Assembly: GCF_000003815.2 (NCBI RefSeq)
Contig: NC_049980.1
Span: forward strand, 13,655,570 to 13,719,569
Source of the DNA: Branchiostoma floridae
Lineage: Eukaryota > Chordata > Leptocardii > Amphioxiformes > Branchiostomatidae
DNA length: 64,000 bases
Reading direction: 5' to 3'
Each line of letters starts with the position of its first letter. The first letter of the stretch is position 1. Of this stretch, positions 11,071 through 22,467 are shown piece after piece. The notes under the pieces are model-generated. The model was given only the letters and a program-made list of their open reading frames with translations, was not told the origin of the DNA and did no database searches. A program made the translations under genes and the position numbers.

Positions 11071-11443
11071 GGAGACAGTGGTCCTGGCGGAAGTCGTCTT
11101 GGTGAATCCTCGTGGCTGGATTTCAGCAACTTCTGGAGATTCCATTCCATAACTGGATGTCCGTATATAAGTCGGCTCTACAAATAATACATTTGAGAAG
11201 GTATTGTACTGTGCTGCGTGAAGTCAGACTGTCTGCTTATAGCATCAGCCATATTAGTAGCATTGTATATTGTTTAGTTAGTCTGTATAGACTGACGTAG
11301 TAGCAATTGAAGTAGCATACGAGATGTCCTAATTATACACCACATTCCTGTTTGCCATTGGACAGACATTGAACCTTGTGTGCTTGTTGCAGTGGTGTTG
11401 AGAAAAATGATGCATGTCTTTTTCTTCTACCTATTTGTTAGAA

Positions 11444-11982
11444 ATGTCTGGACGCCATAAGGGAGGAGAGGAGCTGGGTATGGAGGTGTAAAGCGTCACC
11501 GTCACTGACAATATCGTGATTCGTGACAACACCAAGTGCATCGTCAAGGAGGTGGACATGCTTTCCCATATAATACGTTGTTTGTGTTGTACAATATTGT
11601 CTGAATGCAGTTGTAGCATAGCAATATTTGTTAATGACTGTAACTTGACTGTATGGCTGTAAAATGACTGTAAAATGAATGTAAGCTTAGTTTCAATGGT
11701 TGATGAACAATGTTCAGGTGAACAGTGCTTAATACAGTTTTCTTTTTCTTTTCAAAATTAGGACAGGTTGAACACTTAAGCTGTGAGTCAGATGATGCGT
11801 GCATACGTTCCGGCCCAGCCCTGCTTCTGTACCTGTATTGGAGGGAGGAAGCCATGAATTCCTGATCAACAACAGCTGCAATGTTGATGGTGGAAATTAT
11901 CCTGGTATATTGTCCGACGCCATCTCCACGGTGACGTCCAGAAAGATCGGTGCTCGTGTGTGCACCCTGCGATCTGAGTGAT
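11444..11982 (+). pseudogene. Decayed histone H4 unit (9)
   Basis: The ATG at 11444 gives MSGRHKGGEELG, matching [12 protein letters not shown]. It is followed by AAGCGTCACCGT and GTGACAACACCAAG-like H4 strings to about 11560. After about 300 bp without similarity, 11880-11982 resembles the H4 3' part: SDAISTVTSRKIGARVCTLR for RDAV...[36 protein letters not shown] at about 12014-12034 loosely resembles the replication-dependent histone 3' stem-loop, but this is tentative. Confidence 0.5.
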
Positions 11983-11999
11983 GCCAGTAGGGCGCGCTA

Positions 12000-12330
12000 G
12001 GACATTTTGTAAATGGAGGCTCCTTTTGCCCTCAGGGCTAAAACCCGTTTCTGTGGTGTACAGACCTGGTGTGTGGCTGATTCTGTGACTGTGTCGATGG
12101 CCGGGATGGTAGTCGGTCAATTATTTCAAATTCTGTTCTTTGCAAAACAGGGTTTTCCCTGGTTCACCATCTGTTGTCATTTCTGTTTTATGTCATGGTC
12201 AGTGGTTGTCGGGGACCTAGACCATTACATAATCTGCCTAGTGTTGTTTTCTTGGGTCCCGAACCAAGAGAACGGCACAGGCCAGAAAGGAAGGCAGGTT
12301 GTTGAAAAGCCTTTTTTATATTAGTATTTT
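12000..12330. repeat. Local duplication, copy b
   Basis: The partner of 7418-7750, nearly base-for-base from GGACATTTTGTAAATGG to CAGGCCAGAAAGG. It lies directly downstream of an H4-like 3' end, which suggests that an H4 unit and its 3' flank were copied as a block. Confidence 0.85.
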
Positions 12331-13936
12331 AGTCGTTTAGAAAGGCTAGACGTCTTGGTATCAATGCAGTCACACAACCGAATCAATATAAACAGAGTGC
12401 AAAGTGTACGATTTTACAGTTATCATGTATATCACGATGTTAGATACATATAGTTAAGCTTACTTACGTTAGCTGTTAGGTATAGTTTTCTCCATATTTC
12501 TGAGCGAAAGTCTAGTCTTTTTTGGAAAGAGGCTTGGAGATGTTTAGTGTTGTTTAGACGCTTTTTGTTAGCGGCCTCTGTTTCCAGTACAAGGGTGGCT
12601 GACGCTGGATTGTACTTTTTGTGTGTTTCACTTTTTTTATTGTCGTAGAAAAGTTGTCTACATGTTAGAATTCAGTAAATGTCAACATTGTCCGTTTATT
12701 GTGTAGAGGTTGTAGCCCTTTAAATCAGTTGTTTGGAAATTTCCCTAGTAACTGAGGCTAAGGCTGGCGCTGACCCTGACACAGGACAGACACATATACA
12801 CACACACACACTAACAGACTAAGTCCACCAAACACACACTTGTACAACATTTTTGACGGACACTAATAATCAGCTCAAATGCCTTAGCCTTGGACTGAAA
12901 AAATTCTATGATTCTTTTAAGTACAAAGGCCCCACGCTACCTCTATCCCATGTACGGACAATGTCAATATTTACTGATTTTAGCTTTTTATCCACTATGT
13001 CCTAGAGTAATGGTAATTGTTAACCTAAATAGGTTAGATGTTAAGTTCATTTTTGATGCTAGAGTATCTTTATTTATTATGCGGTTTATACATTATACAC
13101 TTTGCATTTCTCTATTTTGCTATTAAACAAATATGCTGAAATCGGATGATTGTGTAGAGTGCCTGTTTGTTTTGGTTTTCTCATCTCACACCCTCAACCA
13201 GGCCTTACCTCCCAGTACCATCAACTTCATGTTAAATGGATGCCCCCCCCCCCTATCTCTTGGAGTCTAACCACATGTGAAATGATTGTTTTCTACTACC
13301 GAAGGATTTCTTATAAGAATCTTTAACCACATGTGAAATGCATGGCCACTTTCCAGATCCTTAACCCCATTTGAATAATTGGATTCCCCCTTTCCAGATT
13401 CTCAACCCAATGTAAAATGTATGACAAACACAATTAAAACATCAGTTGCAAAATATGAAATAAATTGGCGAATGTCTGGGGTAGATCATGAAATTCTAGG
13501 TAATGTTTCGTTTTGCGCTCAATGGCCAACGACAAAGCAAAAGATGTATTCTGACCATGTAAAAAATCAGTTTGCAATGGTTTAAGGGTTTGCCCAAATC
13601 GTCGCAAAAAGCACAAAATCGTGTTTATGTGTATACGTACCATGTCTGATAAGGTAGCATTACACGCAACAGTGAAGTATAGTGGCATGGTCTGAACCAG
13701 TGCCATCATCATCATCATCTGTCGACCCCGGGGCGACGGGTTGGTCTATGCACCACTGTTATGAGTTAGTCCACGCAGTGTCATACGTCTGAAGCATCAA
13801 ATTGACAAACAGGTTTTCCCGCTCATAATTATATGGGCATAGTCATAGGCTGTGTCACGTCGGGACACACAAGACAACCTATCCTTTCTGCTGTACGTAC
13901 GTCATATTAACGTATTCAACTACAGACGAAATAAAA
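12331..13936. other. Intergenic; upstream region of the secreted-protein gene
   Basis: No gene is recognised. There is a short CA run (about 12796-12815). A (CATCAT)n followed by TGTCGACCCCGGGGCGACGG at about 13702-13760 looks like the reverse 3' tail of a repeat with a GATGAT end. The last 200 bases would hold the promoter and 5' UTR of the gene that starts at 13937, but no TATA box is convincing. Confidence 0.4.
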
Positions 13937-16900
13937 ATGGGGTGAGTGAATTTCTTTTCTGTTTCAGCAATAAGATGGTTTTCGTTAAAAAGGTGACTAG
14001 ATCGGGATTGTCACGTATAGGTGTGTATCTCATGTAACTGTGACAACGTTATTTGTTTGTTGCACGGTATCTTAACGAAGCAAAACGAAGTTGTCTAAGT
14101 GTTGAATATCTGAGCATGTTACGCGGACATTGAACAGTAGGTTTATACTCAAGAAAAATACACACGAAAAATATGACTGAAGGATCCCGGTTGTTTTTTT
14201 AGAGCCACAGGCTATTTTACACACACACTTAACTTGGTACGCCCTGTAACTAGCTGTTGCAAATCTTTTATTCACCCCAAACGTATATATTCACTACACT
14301 GACATGTAGACAATTAACTTGAAGCCTTTTACACTACATGCATGAATGCGGTAGCGAGTAGAGAAAAGCTATGTAACCAACGACATGTTGTGACAAGTAG
14401 AAAAGATCAGGACTAGGGTGCTGCTGGGCCAGGGAGACTGGGCGTGTCATTGAACCCCCGACGACAACTTAATGTGTCGCCTGCAAAATAATTATCTGTA
14501 TATTGCTTGGGGGTCCCAACATACCTGAGAGGAGAGACATACGTTAAGGTCATTGACGTCATGATTATTAATCACAAGCCAGAGCGGTTTATGGAAAGGG
14601 GGTCTCGTTGTGGAGATTAACACATCTATCTTTATCTAACCCTAATACAAGAAATTAAATGAAAACTCTCTTTCAGAAAATGACTAAGTAACATGAAAAA
14701 CGCCATCGTGTTTACCGACCACTTGTTTTTATTTTATTCATATTTCTGTTTTCCAGGTTCCAAGTTTGCTTAGTGCTGATCGCAATACTCCCTGTCATCG
14801 ATGCTAATAACAATGGTGACTTGTGCATTCTGTACTTGCAATGATCTATATGCTATTCTGGTATCCTAAAATTGATTATGCACCGTAGTTGGCAGTTTTG
14901 TTTTCCAAATGTGTATACACAGTTTTGATTATGTTTGCAGAATTTTCAGATTTAACCTCGCTATGTATTGCACTAATGACTCATTGATACTGACCAGATG
15001 AATATCTCTGTATATTACATATATGTGCTTTTGATCTTTTGTCATTTATCTAGAACTATTATTCTTGCATACTTCCCCTCTAATAATGTTCTGTAGCATT
15101 AATGATATTGTCCGCGTCCTTGTCGTCCTGTAGTTTCCTGTAGGCTAGTGAGACCAAGTTACCTCCCACCGGAGTTGTGGGGGGAACCCAACCCCAACAG
15201 ACTTCCCCCGTGCGTAAACTATGATATCCTGCTGCCGGAAGTGAGGAACCTTACCAACCGACTACCACAGACCCTTGCGGAATTCGGCTTGACTAATATC
15301 GAAAGTGACCTTGAAGAACTGCAGCATGGAAACTGTATGAAATTGCATTTATCTTATCCGTTCCAATGTATTCGCTCTATTTACCGCGAAATGAAATCCA
15401 TTCTTAAAGCTTGCATTGGCTTAAAGCATGCGCAAAAAAAAAAATGAAAAATGCTCGTTCTAAATGGAAGAGCAACACACACTCATACACAAAGAAACAC
15501 ACAAACGCAAACACACTTACACACACGTACATAACGTACACCAACCTGTTGAAAAACGCACACAAGCACATAAACACATCTATAAATGGATACATGCGTA
15601 CACAAACATACAAAAGCACACTGCGAGAGAGAGAAACAAGCAAGTCATTATTCTTTCAATGGCGAATACCTGCATAGCAGACGCAAATTACTCCATAATC
15701 AGCTGTTTAGGGAAATTATTTTCCTCCATTCTAAATTCACGCCTTGTCAAATACGCAGAACACAATAACCTCTTCCAGCCACACCAAGCAGGCTTCAGAC
15801 AAAACTTTAGAACTACCGATAATCTGTTTGTTTTAAGTACACTAGTTAGCAAATATCTAAACAAAAATCGTCAACTTTACGCTTGCTTCATTGATTTTAG
15901 CAAAGCATTTGATTCTGTTTGGAGAAACGGCCTCTTGTTTAAATTGAGTAAGCTCGGTATTGGTGGTAAATTTCTAAAAGTAATAGAAGGCATGTATTCA
16001 AAGACTATAAACTGTGTTAAATCTAAAAATGGATTGACTGAAACTTTTGTTACTAATTGTGGTGTGAGACAAGGGTGTAATTTAAGCCCTACATTATTTA
16101 ACCTTTTTCTTAGCGACATTGTGTCCCAATTTGACGGTGCTCCCTGTAATCCTCCATTTATGTACAACAAAACTGTCCCTTGCTTGTTGTATGCTGACGA
16201 CTTGGTAATTTTTTCCGAGTCCAAACAGGGATTACAGCATTCCTTGAACAATCTGGAAAATTATTGTGCACTTTGGAAATTAAAAGTAAATCTTAGGAAA
16301 ACAAAAATTATTGTATTTAAAAAGGGTGGCAGTCTACCTAAAAACTGTTCTCTCCTGTTTGATAATCGTGAAATAGAAATTGTAACTTGTTATACTTATC
16401 TCGGTATTATTGTGAGTGCAGCTGGCACGTTTAAAGCTAACAACAAATACCTGAGTGGCAAAGGTCTGAAGGCTTTATTCGGAATAAAACAATCTTTAGA
16501 TAAAGCCACCGCCTCATCACCAGTTAGAAACAAACTTTTCGATGCATGTGTCAAACCTATTCTACTTTATGGCTCAGAAATCTGGGGCGCATTAAAAAGC
16601 CCTAAAACCTGTCCCATTGAATCTGTTCACCTTAAATTCTGCAAACAAGCACTAAATATCCCCAGACCAGCATCTAACCTTGCCACAAGAGCGGAATTAG
16701 GGAGGTACCCCATTCAACTGGAAGCCTCCCTGAACGCTATCAAACACTTTCTAAGAATCCGTCAAAACGTGCCAGCTGACAGTCTACAAGCCGACGCCCT
16801 ATCTTGTCAATTACAACTAGATGCAAATGGAAACAAGTGCTGGGCGTCCGGCGTTCGTAAGATACTGGAGGAATGCGGTTTTGCCTACATATGGAGATCT

Positions 16901-18567
16901 CAGATATCTCTAGGAACAAACCTATTACCTATAACCAACGCCATCAGCCAACGATTAAAGGATATTTATATTCAAACATTTAAAGCTGAAATACACAATG
17001 ACAACCGGGACAAATCTTTCGGTAACAAATTACGAACCTATAGATTATTCAAGACTATTTATAAAGAAGAAGAATATCTGATGGTGAAAAACATACAACA
17101 CAGAGTGGCTGTCACTAAACTCCGGATTAGTTGCCACAAGTTACATATCGAAACTGGAAGGCACAACCGCACCCCTCTGCAGCATAGAGTCTGCCAATTT
17201 TGTGATTTGCAACAAGTAGAAGATGAACAGCATTTTATTTTACACTGTAAACTGTACCATAATGAACGGATTGTGCTTTATGAATATATAAGAAAAGAGT
17301 TCCCATATTTTGAACACCTTAATGCAACGGATAAATTTCTATTTTTGATGCGCCTAGACAAACCCTGTATATCAAACATTATCTGTTCCTATATCTACAC
17401 CTGTACAAAGAAGCGAGAAGATGTCGACCATCCTGTTAGCTTAGTACCTTCAGCTAGTTAATTGTATCTTGTTGTTTTTGCATATGTTTGTTATGTCTGT
17501 TATCAGTCATGTCTGTTATCAGTGACCTGTACCTAGCCCGTCGAGGCATGAATGTACAATAAAGGTCTTTCATTCATTATCACATGTGTAACTAGGCAAT
17601 TTTGAACCCTCCTTTTTGTTGTTGTTGTTATAGGTACGGTTCTCTTGAAGGGTGAGGTCGGTCCGGTCCACTGCGGAGATGAAACAGCCCAGCACTTTAC
17701 CCGTGTGGGGCTTGTGATCCATCTCATCTACAACGTCACCGTCGGTGGGGACGAGCAACTTTTTGCCTTCGCTTCCGAGCGATTCGAGAACCTTACAGCA
17801 AATGATACTCTTGAAGGTTAGTGGCTGCCTATATGTTGCAGAAAAATAATATTATCACTGTTTTGAATGATGGACATTGAGAATTAGATAGGGCAATTGC
17901 TATTTCAGGCAAGAGTCTCGCACAGTGTATGAATTATCGTCTTGATGTACATCCTTAGCACTCGTTCTTTCAGTATTTCACTCCATTTATATACCATATA
18001 TATGTATGATATACCATATTTAGGGGAGTTTCCTATGTTTCACTCTGTACCACCCCTGTGGAAGTAAAATGTATTGTTTTCCGCCAAATCTTGACATTCA
18101 TTCATCTCGGCAATTCCGGGGCCAAATGACCTGAAATTTATCACTAGATGTTTAAGTGAGTGGTGAAATGTTACTGATAAGAGAACCAGCTGCAGGGTTT
18201 CAGTCTTCTAATTCTTTTCAAATGCACTCTCCACACAGGCCCTGTTCAAAGCCTACAGGACTCTGTGGAGGGGTTTAATGGAAGCTACCCAGCCGCCAGC
18301 GCCGAGGCAATGCCGTCCCTGGTACAGGACTACTACGATCTCCTGGACAGCTTCAACTGCAGCACCAGCGGCCACAACTGTAACCTGACCCGCGGGGAGG
18401 AAGCCGTGGTACCGTTAGATGAGCGCTGGTCTATTGTTGCAAGGCAGGGCTTTGAGTATGAGCCCAGTGACTCGAGGAGAGCCATAAGGCTCAGATGTCT
18501 CTTTTTGTCTTTTCGTGCTTTAAGATTGATTCCAAGGATTTTCGCACTTTGGGTCCGGGTGAACTGA
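13937..18567 (+). CDS. Orphan secreted glycoprotein, five exons
   Basis: I do not recognise the family. Proposed coding exons are 13937-13941 (ATGGG only), 14757-14815, 15149-15334, 17634-17816 and 18240-about 18567. All have GT/AG borders, and the frame is kept through the last three introns, all phase 1. The start gives [20 protein letters not shown], a clear signal peptide. The mature part has [18 protein letters not shown], then [20 protein letters not shown], then [15 protein letters not shown], then [15 protein letters not shown]. It has at least five cysteines and about eight N-X-S/T sites, so it is extracellular. The region after RGEEAVV may be wrong: the frame stays open to 18567 but the C-terminal 45 residues are basic and hydrophobic, and a donor could end the exon earlier (for example before 18559). 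A helical cytokine-like fold is possible but unproven. Intron 3 holds a LINE. Confidence 0.6.
15660..17582 (+). mobile_element. 5'-truncated non-LTR retrotransposon (LINE) with open RT frame
   Basis: An uninterrupted frame runs to the stop at 17461. From about 15680 it shows reverse transcriptase blocks in order: [51 protein letters not shown] and the catalytic [11 protein letters not shown], then the thumb. A C-terminal Cys/His cluster is [25 protein letters not shown] at 17558 and the repeated ATTCATT end mark the 3' terminus. The endonuclease and ORF1 are missing, as in a 5'-truncated insertion. The family is jockey/CR1/L2-like; I cannot name the clade. The intact frame argues for a recent insertion. 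It lies in the same sense within intron 3 of the secreted-protein gene. The apparent 60 residues upstream of the RT come from a CA-rich stretch and are not part of it. Confidence 0.85.
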
Positions 18568-18573
18568 ACGGGA

Positions 18574-18742
18574 GACACACACACACATAAACACACACAC
18601 ACACGCAAAAACACACACACACTCAAACACACACACACGCGCACGCACGCACGCAGGCAGGTACACACGCACGCACACACACACACACTCACACGCACGC
18701 ACGAACGTAACGCACACACACACACACACGCGCGCGCGCGCA
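18574..18742. repeat. CA/CG-rich microsatellite
   Basis: Imperfect (CA)n with GCACGCACG interruptions and a (CG)n end, about 170 bp, just after the last putative exon of the secreted-protein gene. Frames that cross it read as Cys/Val repeats and are not genes. Confidence 0.95.
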
Positions 18743-18814
18743 GCTGCAGGTAGAGACAAAGAGACAAACGGAGAGAAAGATAGAGGTTTTGAATCAATGT
18801 TAAATTCTACCAAC

Positions 18815-19065
18815 CATATTTGAAGTTAAAAGCGTATGTGCATAAAGGAAATGCATTCGAGACTCTTAAGATGATTATGACAACGAAACCATATATCCCT
18901 GGTTATTTTGCTTCTTTGCTTACTATGCACAGACCTAACTGCATAAGAATCTGCTTTCCCGGTCCAGAACTTACTACTCGGGTGCCTCAAAATGCACAGC
19001 CATTTACAGGGCTCGTCATTCGCGCGCCGCACCTGTGGGCCTCGTGTAACTGAATGAATGAAATA
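18815..19065 (+). mobile_element. LINE 3' end fragment
   Basis: A short frame ends RVPQNAQPFTGLVIRAPHLW-ASCN and a stop, then TGAATGAATGAAATA. The R-x-P...F-x-x-RAPHLW pattern close to the stop is common at the C-terminus of LINE RT proteins, and TGAATGAATGAA is a LINE-like tail. Only the last 80 codons are present. Confidence 0.45.
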
Positions 19066-22000
19066 CCTTTAGCTTTAATGATAGTTCATGATAGTTCATA
19101 CACATACAATCTAAATACAGGTATATACAAGCTATATATAGTGATATGAGTGAAACAGTGATGTGAGAATGTGATATCGTATAACATCTATAACGATTAA
19201 TATATACTAGTAACTGTTATACGCAAGTTTAACTTCTTGCTTCTTAAGACAGCTGCGAATGTACAGGCAGATGGCAAAATGCATGATTTATCTAACTGCA
19301 TAATAAATATGAATTTTTTCTGGGCCATCTAAATATCGGAAATGAAGGGGCGTATCATGACATGTATACAATTGAAGAGAATTTGTCTATCGTTGCTATA
19401 GACTGTATCAACCGTCACGTAGTGGGTTTATGTGCCCATTAGTGTTTTTCATTTTAGATTTGACACGATTTGGCATTATGGTGTTATTAATCTGAATAAA
19501 GGTCATTATATACGTTTTTCAAATATCCTTTGATTTGGGCATCTCCCACCATGATCCGTTTACGGTACGCGGTAAGGGATGCTGCCATCTAAATTGGATT
19601 AACCTTGACTTCGTAGTTGAAATATCATGCAAAATGTAAAAGTACGGCTACAAAAAGACTGACACAAAGCATAAAATATTCGTTTTTTTACCATGGCCAA
19701 TGAAAATTGTCGAGTTGTTAATCAAGTCGCAGGGCGAACGTAGCGAGATAACCATAGTAGAATACGAATAAAACCGGGGACGCTCGATAGTCCGCGTAAT
19801 ATAGAAAGACACATAAAGAGAATTCGAAGGGCGGTTGAGGGGATCAATTCTCATTGAATTAGGATAACAACAATTTCTAGGTGCTCTTTATGTCGAACCA
19901 ACCTTAGCCCGTGTATTAATTTTTCATTAATATTTCTATAGCCCAAATACACGTACTACCATAGGCGGTAGGCCAACGAATTATTGTTGTATGCTGAGCT
20001 GCCGGGTGGGTGTTCCGAGTGTGACCCGAAATGAAGTACTCAGAACAACCCGAGCGGGTGCCAAACGTCGGCGAGTTCCGATCCGAGACAAGGCGCCCGA
20101 AGTTTGGTGGAGCTAGTCGAACCAGCGAGCATGAGCTCGAGCTCGATCCCTTGATAAACAACAATTCCATGGTACATAATCATGAGCAAGCATAAGCTAA
20201 AAGATTGGGTCAGAGGTTATAACTACCAGGGAGGGTGGTACTCAGGATAAAGTCACCCCCGACCACGTTATTTTAGTGTTGGAGGGAAAGTTTAGCAATT
20301 TTTCTATAACCCCAGACCACATTAACCTTGTCTTATATCTAAGTGATTTTTAAAACAATAACTATCGCTGACATTGATGAAGCACCTAAGGTATAATTAT
20401 CTGTAATCTATGCAATGCCTCTGGCATTCTAACATGTTTTGGCACGCTCTCAAGTGGATTGGACTCAGTGACACCAATCGACGGGATCTTCGTACTCCCA
20501 ATATTCATGTTAACTATGCTTGAATACGTGTTGTTTATAAGTAGTTATCCAGTTGCGTTGTCGTTGCTTAGTGTACAGAGAGCAAAAACAGAAGAGAATC
20601 GTGATCTATGATAGACGGATACCTGATACTATTCTAGCAAAGAAGGCCTTTCAGTTGATTTGCTGGAAAGGCTTACATATCGGCGGGATTCTGATTGGAC
20701 AAAACAGGGACTTTATTTACAGTGGGTCTAAAAGCTGCATGGTTTAGCAACCTGTCACTGGGGAGGCCAAACAACTTACAGAACAGCCACCTCGTTTCTG
20801 CAGCGAACAACAGCCTGGCGAATTTTGAGTGAGAGCTAGCCATGGCGTTGTGGAAGTGGAAAGATGAACTTCAGAGACTTATCGCAAGGCGGTGCTTTAC
20901 GCCTTAAGATATAATTCTTGACCGTAAGGTCATACCTGAAGCAAACCAATTTTATTCCACTCCAAGTGAGGAAATTTTGTTCTGTAGTTTGAAAAAAGAC
21001 GTTTTTTTTTATCATTGCCCCAAACTTTGATATAAATGAAGTAACCGACCAACCAATCATGTTTTATACTGACAGGTTGTACTCTAGGAAATGAAGCGTC
21101 CATTGTAAGTATGGCACGTGTGAAATCGTAGATGTCTGTTGTGGGGAATAGAGACGGGTAACCTAACCCTTTAGACAACACTTTCACTGTTTACACAATT
21201 CATGGACTTGAACTTTAAAAGTGTCACTTTCCCGACAACTAACGGGGTCATTGTGGGAGTTCTGTACAGTTTCGACTGTTTTGTATCAATTTGGTTGTAT
21301 TTTTGACATTTGCAAACGTAGAAACGTACATTTCATCCATGGGAATTTGTGAAGAGCCTTTTGAATGCTATCCATCTAAGAAGAAAGGTGAAAGGTCACA
21401 GAGCTCCTAGTGAAGAGTTGACGTTTCCTGTTCCGAGGAGTCAGACCGAAGAACAGAGAGGTGAGTGACCCAGTGACGCTATCTTAAAAGTATGTCTTTT
21501 CAGCCTATCGGCAGTATGTATAACTTTTATAACATATTAGGTATTCAAGAAATGTATCAGTCACCGGCTGCTTAACATCCCTTCCAAGTTCCATATGGTA
21601 TGCACCAGTACACAAACTAGTGATCACTAGTGCCTACATTCATAGTTTGGGTAGTTACCATTGAGAGCGTCACGTTACACGGTTGTGACACTTTATTTAT
21701 AGCCACTTCAGAACTCGTGAATCAACAGCTACAAGTAGTTGGAGGAGGGGAGGGGTATAAGGGGGAAAGGATCCAAAGAGGACGACCTGCACGGTATCCG
21801 AATTATTTCCGACTGGCAGCTAACGTCTATCAAGACTCTAACTATAATTGGTTCCAGACGGATTTCGTGAACTTTTAAACTACGCCACCGGGGGACGGAT
21901 AGGGGAAGTACAATTGTGGGAAGCATTAACGTTACTAGTAAGTCTTGGATTCCTAAAGAGTGAATGAATGGAGAGAATGTGCATACTATGACGCAATGCC

Positions 22001-22467
22001 TGGGTAATCATGCCACTTCAGGACATACTTTACTCCTGGAAAGCACCCAGCGCTTACTTAGATTGCGGGACATTTTTTAGATAGAAACGGTTCAATCGTG
22101 GCGGCGCGGCGCCCCGCCTTCAACTCACGCGTCAGAAATGGAACGTCAGAAATATCTGCAGCATAAAATTCGAACATTTCATAGAATTTCCATAGCAACA
22201 TGACGTAATAACCTCATTCCAAAAGAGGTGGGCATCTCACGGCTACCGCTGTGCGATCCATTTGACAGATATCTCAGCGAAGTTCATATGATGAAAGGGA
22301 ACCTTTTACGTTTTATTTTGCTGTCATGCATCATATTCCAATTATAAAGTCAATGGTCATGCAATCCAATTTTGGCCACTGTAAAGCTCAGCGATCGCCA
22401 TCTAGTAGTGCCTGACACATTCAGAGGATAACATATAAAAACTTTCCACAGAACTGACACCATAACG
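19066..22467. other. Intergenic; 5' flank of peptidase copy A
   Basis: No gene with splice support is seen over 3.4 kb. The last bases before the ATG at 22468 read ttccacag and then AACTGACACCATAACG, so the coding start probably lies just inside a second exon, with a noncoding first exon somewhere in this stretch. Copy B shows the same arrangement. Confidence 0.4.

Noticed and set aside
15464-15660. N-terminal 60 residues of the LINE frame as a real domain
   Set aside because: They come from a CA-rich tract ([10 protein letters not shown]-like) upstream of the truncated RT and are an accidental extension.
18333-18813. Cys/Val-rich minus-strand frames
   Set aside because: They are translations of the CA microsatellite and the antisense of the last secreted-protein exon.
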